Origin: Flavisolibacter tropicus
GTDB lineage: Bacteria; Bacteroidota; Bacteroidia; Chitinophagales; Chitinophagaceae
Assembly (NCBI RefSeq): GCF_001644645.1
Contig: NZ_CP011390.1
Location: 2,108,001-2,172,000, forward strand
Reading direction: 5' to 3'
DNA: 64,000 bases
Positions 27,507-36,894 of the stretch are shown here, one piece after another. The notes below the pieces were generated by a model. The model ran no database searches, was not told where the DNA came from, and saw only the letters and a list, made by a program, of their open reading frames with translations. Both the position numbers and the translations under genes were made by a program. The stretch's first letter is position 1; each line of letters starts with the position of its first letter.

Positions 27507-28429
27507 ATATCATTATCATTCAACAATTACGCAAGCAATTGGCTGAAGTAAACCAAACAGGACTTCGTGTTGGTTTATTGTTCGCTGTACAGGCTGCTAT
27601 AGCTTTTGTTACGCTGCTACTGTTTTTTTACGGGTACGATGCTATACATTTTTTAGGCTACCATTTCGATAGTGATCAATTCAGAACCACTACGTTCCTG
27701 GTAATAGCACTTTCCTTTATTGTTACCATTATTTCAGAATCAGAGTTTACACTGCAGCAATGGAAAAACAGTCTTGCCGAAAAAGAACAACTACAGCAAT
27801 TAAGCCTGCAACAAGAGTTTGATTCATTAAAAAGCCAGGTAAATCCGCACTTTTTATTCAACTGCTTCAATACCCTATCCTCGCTTATTTCGGAAGATAA
27901 GGAAGCAGCTGAAACATTCTTAAATGAGCTAAGCAAGGTATACCGGTACCTATTGCGCAACAACAGAACCAGCATGACAACACTGGAAAATGAATTGCGT
28001 TTTATACAATCCTATTTCCAGTTACTGAAAACCCGCCATGGCGAGGAGGCACTGCAACTGCACATAGAGGTTGATAAGCGTTATGAGCAGTATGTGCTGC
28101 CCTCATCCAGCCTTCAACTATTAGTAGAAAATGCGGTCAAGCACAATATTGTCTCTAGAAGCAGCCCTTTAATTATTGATATATTTACGGCCGCTGGTAA
28201 TATACTAGTAGTCAATAACAACTTGCAAACAAAGCAGTCTAAACCGATATCTACTAAGATTGGACTTGAAAATATCAGAACAAAATATGATCTTATCAAC
28301 CAGTCGGGTTTCCAGGTTTTAGTGGATACAAAAAACTTTTCTGTTATTTTACCACTTATTTGGATCCCAATGATGGAGAATCATGTGCTGACTGTAAATG
28401 ATAACAATTTTGGACCTAATTCCTTCTAA
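27497..28429 (+). CDS. LytS/YehU-type sensor histidine kinase (main part, frameshift at 5' end)
   Basis: 310-residue open part of a second His_kinase-family sensor, paralogous to the gene just upstream. It has membrane helices near 25-45 and 65-80, the phospho-acceptor motif Q-V-N-P-H-F-L-F-N, an intact N box V-E-N-A-V-K-H-N and the G box I-G-L-E-N-I. The only start in this frame is a TTG at 27497, which would cut off the first membrane segments; the natural N-terminus lies in the other frame from 27330. It should phosphorylate the LytTR regulator encoded 11 bp downstream. Confidence 0.85.
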   Translation: MVLDIIIIQQLRKQLAEVNQTGLRVGLLFAVQAAIAFVTLLLFFYGYDAIHFLGYHFDSDQFRTTTFLVIALSFIVTIISESEFTLQQWKNSLAEKEQLQQLSLQQEFDSLKSQVNPHFLFNCFNTLSSLISEDKEAAETFLNELSKVYRYLLRNNRTSMTTLENELRFIQSYFQLLKTRHGEEALQLHIEVDKRYEQYVLPSSSLQLLVENAVKHNIVSRSSPLIIDIFTAAGNILVVNNNLQTKQSKPISTKIGLENIRTKYDLINQSGFQVLVDTKNFSVILPLIWIPMMENHVLTVNDNNFGPNSF

Positions 28430-28440
28430 AACGCTCTTAT

Positions 28441-29220
28441 ATGAAAATTTTAATCGTAGAAGATGAAGAACTAGCAGTGAAAAAGCTAACCAAGACTATT
28501 AATTCTGTAGATGAGACCGCCGAGATCGTTGGAATTGCAGATAGTATCAGAAGCACAATTGATTGGTTAGAAAATCATCCCACGCCGGATCTTATCTTAA
28601 TGGACATTGAACTAGCCGATGGCCAAAGCTTTGAAGTATTTAATCTGACCAAGGTAAAAAGCCCTGTAATCTTCACTACTTCTTACGACGAGTATGCATT
28701 GCAAGCATTTAAAGTAAACAGCATTGACTATTTATTAAAACCCGTACAGAAAGAAGACCTGGAAGCTGCATTGAATAAATACAAACAGCTTAAAAATATT
28801 TACAAGGAAGAAGACAAAAAGTCGGACCTGAGTATTGATCACCTGATCAAAGAACTACAGCAAAAACTGCAGCCTAAGGAGTACAGAAAGCGCTTCCTGG
28901 TAAAGCATGCACAAAAGCTGGTTTCTATAGACATTGATGAAATTGCCTACTTCTACAGCGATGGCAGGTTGAACTTCTTCAAAACAATAGACAATAAGAA
29001 GTTTGTAGTAGACTATACCATGGATGAATTAGAGGAGATGCTGGATCCGCAACGTTATTTCCGCATTAGCCGTTCGTTCTACATATCCATTGACAGTGTA
29101 GATCAAATACACGACTATTTTGGCAACCGCTTGCTATTACACTTAAAACCTGCAGTAGATAAAGAAGCCTTAGTGAGCCGTGAGAAAGTAACGGAGTTTA
29201 AAAAATGGATGGGTAAATAA
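28441..29220 (+). CDS. LytTR-family response regulator
   Basis: 259 residues: receiver domain (about 1-120; acidic pocket E-D-E near 7-9, phospho-acceptor Asp55 in L-M-D-I-E, Lys in L-L-K-P) and a LytTR DNA-binding domain (about 150-258; F-Y-S-D-G-R-L-N and R-I-S-R-S-F-Y-I-S motifs). It is last in an operon with two kinases, the standard LytS/LytTR pairing, and is followed by a strong terminator. Targets are unknown; none can be told from the window. Confidence 0.93.
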   Translation: MKILIVEDEELAVKKLTKTINSVDETAEIVGIADSIRSTIDWLENHPTPDLILMDIELADGQSFEVFNLTKVKSPVIFTTSYDEYALQAFKVNSIDYLLKPVQKEDLEAALNKYKQLKNIYKEEDKKSDLSIDHLIKELQQKLQPKEYRKRFLVKHAQKLVSIDIDEIAYFYSDGRLNFFKTIDNKKFVVDYTMDELEEMLDPQRYFRISRSFYISIDSVDQIHDYFGNRLLLHLKPAVDKEALVSREKVTEFKKWMGK

Positions 29221-29609
29221 GAACAGTTTATTTTCAATAAAGAAGGCGCTTAAATTTTAAGCGCCTTCTTCTATTAAACCCAAGCTAATTTATAAGGCTA
29301 CTAAGCGGAGAGAGTGCATTTTCAAGACTTCAAAAACAGTAGCCTTTTAGTTAAAAATAATCGTATTGCAGGGAGACAACTGCACCCTCTATTCAGCTCA
29401 TCCGACCTAACCTATCACCTGCAGATCATATAGCCGTTTTTTACAATCCATTACCTTCTTTAGCCTTTTCATTCCTGAATACCTACCCTAGGGATCATCT
29501 ATTTAGCAAATTTGGTAAACAAAAGCAGGTTGTGCTAACGACAGCGTATTAAGCGCGTCAGCACAAAGCACATTTAATAAAACCTTGTTTTGTTAATAAA
29601 CTAGCTATC
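29221..29609. other. 389-bp intergenic stretch
   Basis: Contains the LytTR operon terminator and a looser hairpin (AAGGCTACT near 29296 with AGTAGCCTT near 29340). No gene seen. Confidence 0.5.
29241..29269 (+). terminator. terminator of the kinase/LytTR operon
   Basis: Near-perfect dyad (29241-29254 with 29256-29269) beginning AGAAGGCGC and ending GCGCCTTCT, followed by T-rich sequence. Confidence 0.85.
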
Positions 29610-30131
29610 ATGAAAAATAAACCAAATCCCTTTTCCATAACGAGCCATATTATCGAAGAGCGACTTCAAAACATCGACAACGAGCTTAAGGTGCTAGACA
29701 GAAGTGCAGAGAAAAGCTTTTTGACGGTGTACAATCAAATTAAATACGCCATAAGAGCCATTGACAAGCAACATGCAAAAACAATGTCTGTAGTAATGTC
29801 GGCATTGGCAGAATATGAGCCAGGTGTAGTGCAGGCATTTGCGGACCACACGATTGTACATCAAATGCTTGGACAGAAGTTGCTTGAAAAAACAGAGGCT
29901 CTTTTATTACACAGTTCAGAGAAAGCTACTGCAACAGCAGCATTGATACATCAATTCAACAAGTACAGTACTGTTATACATGAAAATATAAATAGAGAAG
30001 AAGTAACGCTACGTCCATTGCTTTTACGTTATTATGATGAGCAAGAAATGGCACTTATGCAAGTGCAAATTGAGCAGGTGCTTTCTTCAAAAAATCTGCA
30101 GACATTAGTTCCTGAACCTATGGTGGCATAA
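29610..30131 (+). CDS. hemerythrin-like helical protein
   Basis: 173 residues, all-helical by composition. The pattern of His and Glu resembles a hemerythrin/HHE cation-binding bundle: Q-H-A-K near 55, D-H-T-I-V-H near 79-84, and a late H-E-N-I-N-R-E-E followed by R-P-L-L. This last block matches the usual H-x(3,4)-E-E-x-P-L-L ending of HHE proteins. Not every ligand position can be assigned, so iron binding is inferred. Stand-alone gene, ~390 bp from the LytTR operon. Confidence 0.6.
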   Translation: MKNKPNPFSITSHIIEERLQNIDNELKVLDRSAEKSFLTVYNQIKYAIRAIDKQHAKTMSVVMSALAEYEPGVVQAFADHTIVHQMLGQKLLEKTEALLLHSSEKATATAALIHQFNKYSTVIHENINREEVTLRPLLLRYYDEQEMALMQVQIEQVLSSKNLQTLVPEPMVA

Positions 30132-30435
30132 AATACATAGTACACACCACAGCGCCCTGGGAATCACAGTGACACAGAGAACATTGAGGAGCACAAAAGA
30201 TGGGTAGCTACAAAGACGTAAAATGGAGGGGGAAGAGATAAAAGAAAGGAAGAGAACCAAGAATTGGAGGGATACTAAATTAAATTAACTGGACATTAAA
30301 AATGTCCTTATAAACTAACAAAAACTTTCTGCGTATATAGCATCAAGTAGTAATACACGAAATTGTACATTCACAGAAAGCTTTTTTTATTAAAAACACT
30401 AAGGCCCCGCTTATGATTGCGGGGCCTTAGTGTTT
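30132..30435. other. 304-bp intergenic stretch
   Basis: Nothing found apart from the hairpin at 30391-30437 that ends the leftward barrel gene. Confidence 0.5.
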
Positions 30436-30437
30436 TT
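30391..30437 (-). terminator. strong terminator overlapping the barrel-gene stop
   Basis: A 19-bp perfect stem (30392-30410 with 30419-30437) with an 8-nt loop. A- and T-rich flanks allow function in both directions. It includes the stop codon of the leftward gene. Confidence 0.88.
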
Positions 30438-31098
30438 AAAATCGGTAACCAACAAAGAGTTGGAAGAGGCCGTTTTTGAAATCAGTTGTTTGCGGGTTAA
30501 AGGGCAAAGGATTATAAGGAGTGGTAGATGTTGACTCATAGCGCTTATAAAGCTTACCTAAGCCCAAATTATAGCGACCACCAACAATAATACCTTTAAA
30601 GGGATACACTTCCAGTCCGCCTACAAAGCCGTAATCAAAGCGGTTCATTAAGCCGGTTAATGTAGTATCCTTTTGGGCACTCTCGCCACGCGACTTTAAT
30701 AAGTAACCTACCTGACCACCAGCTTGCAGCTGTACTACTTTACCAATATTAAACGTGGTAAGATGCGGCATATATACATAGTCATTCAATACATCTGTGT
30801 TCTTGCCACCATCATCGAAGCTATAGCCCTGGCGCGAGAATACAATTTCCGTTCTGTATCCCATACCTGTTTTCTTCTTTGTTGGCGATAAAAAGATGGC
30901 TGCCATAAAACCTGTTTGGTTACCGGGTTTAAAACCATCTTCACTACCGGTTAAATAGGACCAGTTATAACCAACCTTTAGTCCTAGTTGTGTTTTAGGT
31001 TTGGCGCCTTTTACTAATTGTTCACTAATAGTAGTCTGTGCATTTGTGGCAAGACCGAACCAAGCCACCATGGCTGTTAGATAAAGTGCTTTCTTCAT
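30436..31098 (-). CDS. PorT-like outer-membrane beta-barrel protein
   Basis: 220-residue exported protein with a signal peptide (about 1-20) and eight or so predicted amphipathic strands, ending in V-G-Y-R-F as outer-membrane barrels do. Motifs such as L-G-L-K-V-G-Y-N-W-S near the start and G-G-R-Y-N-L-G-L fit the PorT / outer membrane protein beta-barrel family of Bacteroidota. It follows the M14-like peptidase gene by 10 bp on the same strand. Confidence 0.82.
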   Translation of the reverse strand: MKKALYLTAMVAWFGLATNAQTTISEQLVKGAKPKTQLGLKVGYNWSYLTGSEDGFKPGNQTGFMAAIFLSPTKKKTGMGYRTEIVFSRQGYSFDDGGKNTDVLNDYVYMPHLTTFNIGKVVQLQAGGQVGYLLKSRGESAQKDTTLTGLMNRFDYGFVGGLEVYPFKGIIVGGRYNLGLGKLYKRYESTSTTPYNPLPFNPQTTDFKNGLFQLFVGYRF

Positions 31099-31108
31099 AA
31101 GTAATTGT

Positions 31109-32209
31109 TTATTCTTCGTGAATGTTTTGTAAGAAGATATTTATAATAGAAGCCGTATAACGACTAATTTCTTGCTTGCACCACAATTGCTGTTGCTCGT
31201 CTTTGTAATCTTCAGGACGCTTACATCCCGGAAATTCCATTGTGATTAAACGGATAGCATTTCTACCATCGTTACTATCAGCAACAGCAGTAGTAGCCCA
31301 AGATCCTAATGAGACGCCATACCCTCTCTTATTGGGCAATTGGGATCCTTCAAAATTTCTTTTCTGAAAAGTCCCTTCAGGTACGGCACGATGATCACTA
31401 TGATACATAGCTGTAGGCTTTACCACTAATTGATTACCTAAAACACAACCGCCTTGGTTTTCAATAAAGTCTGCCATTGCTACAGCCAGACTACTATCTG
31501 TTTCAAAACCTAATGATTGCCCGTTTGCATCAGTTCTTGGATCTGCAAAAATTCCTGCATTTCTAGGATCTCTAATGGCATGTATATTTAATATCCGATC
31601 AGGCTTAAACGATTGGATTACCTGGAGTAAGATTTGATTTTCTTTCTCGATGATACGGCCGGCATAATCGAAAGGATTATTGGCATCAAATGATTGACCT
31701 AATGGGGGCATTTGGCGATTAGGATCTGGCATTTGCTCATTGCTATAGCGCCCAATGTTATTTGCAGAACCAATCAGGGAAGGATTCTGCATAGCGGCGG
31801 CAGCATTGTCTGGGAAAAGCACAGGCAATACTAATACGTTGTAGTAGTTTGAAGTATCCTCCTCCAGTTGCGCAATCAGCATTTTAGCAATAGCAATAGA
31901 AGAAAGTTCGGAACCGTGCATACCTCCAATAACCAAGGCCCTTTTATCCGATTTACCAGGAAAATAAAATGTTTCAATTGGCCTCCCTTGCTTGGTGGTT
32001 TCTAACACAACTCTACTTGGACGCTCAGCTGCACCTAGTCGATAAGCAGGAGCTGCAATAGCATCCACTGAGATGACTGCAGGTCCCGGAAAAGTCTGTC
32101 GTGGATTAATGAGGCTTCTGTTGGCAATTGATACAAAAGGATTTGGTTGTCCAAAGCTGCTCAGCATAGCAAAACAGCCAAACAGGAATGCAGTTAGTTG
32201 GTATTGCAC
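31109..32209 (-). CDS. M14-type zinc carboxypeptidase-like protein
   Basis: 366-residue exported protein. Zinc-site motifs of the M14/succinylglutamate-desuccinylase superfamily are present: G-M-H-G-S-E (His98, Glu101), N-I-H-A (His210) and the catalytic glutamate in T-M-E-F-P-G (Glu325). A hydrophobic leader ends near F-G-Q. Substrate is not evident; a cell-wall peptide is plausible for a periplasmic enzyme of this family. It starts at GTG (32209), 10 bp after the small secreted protein gene. Confidence 0.82.
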   Translation of the reverse strand: MQYQLTAFLFGCFAMLSSFGQPNPFVSIANRSLINPRQTFPGPAVISVDAIAAPAYRLGAAERPSRVVLETTKQGRPIETFYFPGKSDKRALVIGGMHGSELSSIAIAKMLIAQLEEDTSNYYNVLVLPVLFPDNAAAAMQNPSLIGSANNIGRYSNEQMPDPNRQMPPLGQSFDANNPFDYAGRIIEKENQILLQVIQSFKPDRILNIHAIRDPRNAGIFADPRTDANGQSLGFETDSSLAVAMADFIENQGGCVLGNQLVVKPTAMYHSDHRAVPEGTFQKRNFEGSQLPNKRGYGVSLGSWATTAVADSNDGRNAIRLITMEFPGCKRPEDYKDEQQQLWCKQEISRYTASIINIFLQNIHEE

Positions 32210-32219
32210 GATTTAATAT

Positions 32220-32402
32220 TTAGTCGAAAACAAATAGCGGCTGCACATATACATCCTGAATTGCCTTGTTAGCAACTTTCGGTTGTACTTTTTTGATGCA
32301 GCGACATGGCTTTTTCTGACAATTGCCCCTGCTTGCCTGAACAACAATTGTTGTCATTAGCAGCAAGCAGGTTAGCATCAGTAAGGCTGTTATTTGTTTC
32401 AT
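32220..32402 (-). CDS. small secreted Cys-containing protein
   Basis: 60 residues: signal peptide to about residue 23 (ending V-Q-A), then a short basic segment with Cys28, Cys33 and Cys35, and a C-terminus V-Q-P-L-F-V-F-D. Unknown family. It sits 24 bp from the OmpA-family gene and 10 bp from the peptidase gene, all leftward, so an envelope operon of three or four genes is likely. Confidence 0.6.
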   Translation of the reverse strand: MKQITALLMLTCLLLMTTIVVQASRGNCQKKPCRCIKKVQPKVANKAIQDVYVQPLFVFD

Positions 32403-32426
32403 AGAGCTACGGTTCCTGCAGGTGAT

Positions 32427-33740
32427 TTAGAGTTTAATAAACTCGACCCTTCTATTTTGCATTTTCCCTTCAGGCGTTTTATTATCAGCCACCGGCTGCG
32501 TCTCGCCTTTGCCTGCTGACTCGATACGTGATGCATCAATAGAAAACTCTTTTACCAAAGCATTTTTAACAGCCTCTGCGCGTTTTTTTGACAATTCCAT
32601 ATTTGCCGCATCATCGCCATCACTACTGGTATGGCCTACCACCTTTACGCGAACGCTTGCATTTTCCTTTAAGAGCGTAGCCATTTCCTTTATCACTCCA
32701 TACGATTCAGGTTTCAACACAGCACTTTGAAAGTCAAACAAAATACCTGTAGTACTAAACTTCCCTTCCTCTAAAAACTTATGACGCGTATCTGGTTTAC
32801 CAGTAGCCACTTTGATATTGCCAATATAATAGCCCAGCTCATTGTCTTTATAGTTAGAACTTTCCAACTCAAAGAAAAGCTGATTGAAAACGTATTGTGT
32901 AGGTAGCGCCATTGGCAGATCGTACAACTTAAAATTGTTTACCCAACAACGCAAGCGCGTACCTTGAACTTGCATAGCAACGTGGGACACCTTCTTGGCA
33001 TAGTTGCCCAAATCATCAACTGACTTCAGTTCAGATGCAAAGAATTGTCCTCTATTCAAATGAGAATACAACCGTGCCCTAAAATTTTCAGCATATCCTT
33101 TTTTACCCTTAGGCCCTATCAACAGATCTATCTTTGCTAATTGATATAAATTAGGCTGTGTCAAAAACTTATTATCATTTGAGGCATCTGTATGGCTTGC
33201 TAAAAAACCAAAATTTACTGTAGGCAATCCATAACCGTTAGGTTCTACATCATAAATAAGATCAAACTCAACAGTAAAGTTGCGGCTGAACGTGTCTTTA
33301 TTAGCTGTTAAGTATTTAGAACCGCCAACCAACCGCAACCACTTGCCTGTTGCATTGCTTAAAGTAATTACCTCGCCTCTATTATTCGTATTCCAGCCTA
33401 CAGGCAATTCGCCAACTTCGTCTTGTGCAAAATCTTCAGCATAAACAACTTTATCGCCTGGTACAAAGTCAAACTTTGTATAACTAACAACAGAAGCAGT
33501 TTCTGTTGTTTCATCTCCGGGTGTAGTTGTTTTACTAGTAGCGGTTTCATTGGATTTGGAAGTATTGCCCTTCCCTTTACCCTCCACTTCATCCAAGGTG
33601 TTATCCATGGCATTGTCTACTTTATTATCAATACGTTGTTTAACCTTATTCTTCGCCTTGTTCATTAAGTTGCCCAGTTGTGCTTGCATAGCAAATGGCA
33701 ACGAGAACAGCGCAATCAGGATAAGCAGTCTTTGTAGCAT
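32427..33740 (-). CDS. OmpA-family protein
   Basis: 437 residues with a signal peptide (to about 20), a Lys/Thr-rich low-complexity stretch (25-85), a central beta-rich domain (about 95-310, lectin/LamG-like in pattern) and a C-terminal OmpA peptidoglycan-binding domain (about 320-437): V-K-V-V-G-H-T-S-S-D-G and R-R-V-E-F-I-K-L. It should tether the outer membrane to the wall. First gene of the leftward group running to the PorT-like barrel. Confidence 0.88.
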   Translation of the reverse strand: MLQRLLILIALFSLPFAMQAQLGNLMNKAKNKVKQRIDNKVDNAMDNTLDEVEGKGKGNTSKSNETATSKTTTPGDETTETASVVSYTKFDFVPGDKVVYAEDFAQDEVGELPVGWNTNNRGEVITLSNATGKWLRLVGGSKYLTANKDTFSRNFTVEFDLIYDVEPNGYGLPTVNFGFLASHTDASNDNKFLTQPNLYQLAKIDLLIGPKGKKGYAENFRARLYSHLNRGQFFASELKSVDDLGNYAKKVSHVAMQVQGTRLRCWVNNFKLYDLPMALPTQYVFNQLFFELESSNYKDNELGYYIGNIKVATGKPDTRHKFLEEGKFSTTGILFDFQSAVLKPESYGVIKEMATLLKENASVRVKVVGHTSSDGDDAANMELSKKRAEAVKNALVKEFSIDASRIESAGKGETQPVADNKTPEGKMQNRRVEFIKL

Positions 33741-34054
33741 AGATTAGTATTAAAGGTGAACGAAAGTAAAACCACCATTCAGCGCGTGCAAGCAAATACG
33801 GATGAATTGCTTAAAAAGAAACTTCAAGTGGAAATAATTTGTAATCTGAGAACTATGCTTGTGCATAGTCTAAAGCTTTACAGATAGGTATATATGGATA
33901 TATATTTTAAAGAAAACTTGAATCATTCATTTTACTTAGAACCATTCAACCGACATATAAGCTGTATGAAACAGTTTTACCAACAGTTCACCCAAATCTA
34001 TAAGTGGTAACACTTGCAACCTTCTATCTTGCAACCCTTATCCAACCCTGTTCT
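33741..34054. other. 314-bp intergenic stretch
   Basis: Divergent promoter region between the OmpA-family gene and a small rightward gene. AT-rich; nothing else recognised. Confidence 0.45.
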
Positions 34055-34393
34055 ATGAACAACACAGAAACTGTAGTGGATCCTCTTGGAAACGAAGTGC
34101 TATTACCTAAACATTTTGCAGACCTCAGTATTCTTGGAAATGAAGCACCCGAAGTGTATGATATGCCATCTAAGGTAATTGAAGCCCCAGCCTTAATGAT
34201 GAAATTTGAAGGCGGTTCTGAAGAAAATTATTACTACCGATCAATTGGCTGGGAAAATGCTTTATTAATTGGAACAAAAAAAATAGGCGATAGATGGATT
34301 GTACATTCCATGCAGAACAACCCATCTAGTGAGCAGTTATGCGACATCTGTAGATCAAATAATGTTCAGCTTATAGAATACAAATTGAGCTAA
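34055..34393 (+). CDS. small cytosolic protein, unknown
   Basis: 112 residues from the ATG at 34055; a GTG at 34004 is in frame but would add residues with no start-like context. The chain is acidic, has no leader, and holds W-E-N-A-L-L-I-G near its middle and a C-x2-C pair (C-D-I-C) near the end. I do not recognise the family. Convergent with the receiver gene, 10 bp away. Confidence 0.6.
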   Translation: MNNTETVVDPLGNEVLLPKHFADLSILGNEAPEVYDMPSKVIEAPALMMKFEGGSEENYYYRSIGWENALLIGTKKIGDRWIVHSMQNNPSSEQLCDICRSNNVQLIEYKLS

Positions 34394-34403
34394 TTCGTTG
34401 ACT

Positions 34404-34826
34404 TCAATACACAACAGTATTTCCTTCTGCCAAGAAGCGTAGGGCTTTAACCTGCCTGCATAAATCTTTATAATCCAAGGCTTTTTCGAAACAGTCTTTA
34501 GCTCCTGTAGCAATGAGTGTTTCTTTTAAAATGGGGCGCATCCCTTTGGAATACAGCACTACAGGTATTTCTTTCAGCGCCTCCTGTTGTTTAAGTTTTA
34601 CAAGTAATTCCCCACCATTAATTATGAGCATATTAAAGTCTAAAACAAAAAGCGTAGGAAGCTCATTTTCGTCTGTAATAGCGTTGATTTGATTTAAGAA
34701 AAATTCACTACTAGAAAACATTCGCACGTGGTCGGCAAAGTTTACATCGATAAATGCCTGCTGCATCATAAAGCGGTCATCGGCATCATCTTCCACCAAA
34801 AAGATGTATGGTGTTTTCGTCTTCAA
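34404..34826 (-). CDS. stand-alone response-regulator receiver
   Basis: 140 residues, only a receiver domain: acidic pair E-D-D-A-D-D near 12-17, phospho-acceptor Asp in F-V-L-D-F-N (about 64), and Lys in Y-S-K-G (about 94). No output domain. The first codon in the frame is TTG, as no ATG precedes the conserved start. It lies beside two leftward PAS kinases and may serve as their partner, in the way of Rcp1-type receivers. Confidence 0.85.
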   Translation of the reverse strand: MKTKTPYIFLVEDDADDRFMMQQAFIDVNFADHVRMFSSSEFFLNQINAITDENELPTLFVLDFNMLIINGGELLVKLKQQEALKEIPVVLYSKGMRPILKETLIATGAKDCFEKALDYKDLCRQVKALRFLAEGNTVVY

Positions 34827-35257
34827 ACTTTTTCTGATTAAGGGTCTAATTGATAAGCTAATATAAGCACAGGAAAAGCAACTGTTTGAAGATTTTCAAT
34901 TAATGTTTACAGGAGAGTTTGGCTCACGGTTGACAGAGGACAGTCCACAGAAAGAAAGTCAATAGCCATTAGTCAATGAGTCTTTGGGGAAGGTTTAGTA
35001 GATAGTTACTGTAATAGTAATGGAATACAATTGAAGTGTATCCTAGCACCGAATGGACGTCAGTGTAGATAAAAGAAAAAGCGGAACCTTGGATCCCGCT
35101 TTCCCGTTTGAATGAGTTATTACAAATTATTATAAGTAACTATCACTCAAGCTGACTTTTAATCTTTTGACAACTAAAAATCTACTTCAAAAGTAATATC
35201 TCATTTTACAAATAGCCATGACCGCTATCAGTACTTTTACTGTTTGTAATCAGCTTT
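34827..35257. other. 431-bp intergenic stretch
   Basis: Apart from the hairpin at 35078-35103 nothing is recognised. Confidence 0.45.
35078..35103 (-). terminator. probable terminator downstream of the first PAS kinase
   Basis: Read leftward, AAAGCGGGATCC pairs imperfectly with GGTTCCGCTTT across a 2-nt loop, then a run of T follows. About 155 bp past the stop at 35258. Confidence 0.5.
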
Positions 35258-36685
35258 CTACGATTGACTACTTACTTCTTTTTCTCCATTAGAAATTAAG
35301 GGTATCACCAGGTTAAGTGTACACCCCTTTTCTGGTGCACTTACAATTTTTATTTCACCATTTAACCCTTTAGCACGGCTGATCATATTTTCAATTCCAA
35401 CACCACGCTGCGGCCTCATGGAGTCAAATCCACGGCCATTATCATGCACGGTTACTTTTAGATGATGATTTTCCATGGTAACCTTTACATGCACAGTTGT
35501 TGCGTCAGCATGTTTGATAATATTGGTAAGCTGTTCTTGCAAAATGCGATATACGGCTACATGAATATCTTCAGGCACATCTAATTCCTCAACATCGTTT
35601 TCATAATATATAGTCAGACGTTTAGTAGCGTTTATAGCATCTATCAATTCCCCGATTGAATCTTTTAATCGAATATCTCCCAACGAGGGTGCCGATAAAC
35701 GCTTGGACAAAGCGCGTATCTCATTAATAGAATTCTGCAATAGCTGTGCAGACCTGAGCAGTAATTCATCTCTATTCCCCATTTCAGTCAAACATAATTC
35801 GGTATAGAGCTTTACGGTAGTTAACACCTGATTTACATTATCATGCAACTCCCTGCCAACAAGCGCCCGTTCATCTTCAGCGGCCTTGATCACAGCAGCA
35901 GTAATAAGTTGTTGCTGCTGTTCTTTTTCGTCCTCGAGTTGTTCTTGTAATTTTTTCTTACCCGTGATATCACGAAAATAGACTGAAAGCCCGCTACCAG
36001 AAATATACGTATTTACTTCCAACCACCGCTTAAGCCGCTCAGAGTAAAGTTCTAAATTAACAGGTCGCGCTTTGGCCTTTACATCAATATAATGTTGCTT
36101 GTAATATTGTTGTGCAGATTCAGGCATTATTTCCCACAGTAACTTTCCTAAAGCCTCCTTTCTTGAAATTTGTGTAATAGATTCAGCCGCCTTATTCCAA
36201 TACGTTACCCGGGCGTTATCATCTAATCCTACAAACCCGTCAGTTATCCGATCTAAAAGCTCCTCTAAATTTTCCTTTGCCTGCTTTATTTCCGACTGGT
36301 AATCCTTGGCGATTTGCTCCAATCTTTTTTGTGCAGTAATATCCCTTCCAGTGCAATACATCAATTGATCATTTGCAACCCATCCTCCTTCCCACGACAT
36401 TGTTGCTATACTGCCATCCTTTCGACGATAACGATTTTCAAATGTATGTGGATCTAAACCTGTTCGCTCCTTACTAAAAAGAGCACTTACTGCATCCATA
36501 TCTTCCTCCATCATTAATTGATAACATTTCTTTCCAATCAACTCTTCTGGACGATAACCCCAGAGTTTAAAGCAGGCTTGATTAATGTAGATAAAATGAC
36601 CATCTCCATCTACGATGCATACAACTTCATTTATAGAATCATGAAGTTTAAGCAAAAGAGCCAGAGAAGGTAACCTGTTTAACAT
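35258..36685 (-). CDS. PAS-domain sensor kinase (HisKA_3 type)
   Basis: 475-residue soluble histidine kinase. PAS 1 spans about 11-120 (with PAC-like R-R-K-D-G-S), PAS 2 about 145-240. A short coiled coil leads to the NarL-type dimerisation domain with the phospho-acceptor in G-R-E-L-H-D-N-V-N-Q (His281), and an HATPase_c domain with D-N-G-R-G-F. No membrane helix. From residue ~245 it is very close to the neighbouring kinase at 36895. Kinases of this type usually pair with NarL/FixJ regulators; none is adjacent, only the orphan receiver. Confidence 0.92.
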   Translation of the reverse strand: MLNRLPSLALLLKLHDSINEVVCIVDGDGHFIYINQACFKLWGYRPEELIGKKCYQLMMEEDMDAVSALFSKERTGLDPHTFENRYRRKDGSIATMSWEGGWVANDQLMYCTGRDITAQKRLEQIAKDYQSEIKQAKENLEELLDRITDGFVGLDDNARVTYWNKAAESITQISRKEALGKLLWEIMPESAQQYYKQHYIDVKAKARPVNLELYSERLKRWLEVNTYISGSGLSVYFRDITGKKKLQEQLEDEKEQQQQLITAAVIKAAEDERALVGRELHDNVNQVLTTVKLYTELCLTEMGNRDELLLRSAQLLQNSINEIRALSKRLSAPSLGDIRLKDSIGELIDAINATKRLTIYYENDVEELDVPEDIHVAVYRILQEQLTNIIKHADATTVHVKVTMENHHLKVTVHDNGRGFDSMRPQRGVGIENMISRAKGLNGEIKIVSAPEKGCTLNLVIPLISNGEKEVSSQS

Positions 36686-36894
36686 ACAGGATATTTTTGA
36701 TTGATTAGGTCAACAATAAGACCAATGTTTAATTGGCACAAATCATTTTTACATATTTGTGCACAGTATTTTTGTATTACATTACAGACGTTGACTTACT
36801 ACATAAAATATCGCTGTTTTTTATGGCAAGAATGCTTAGTATCGACTCTGCAGCAGTATCACTTCCTCCTACAACTTAACTACTAATAACTACC

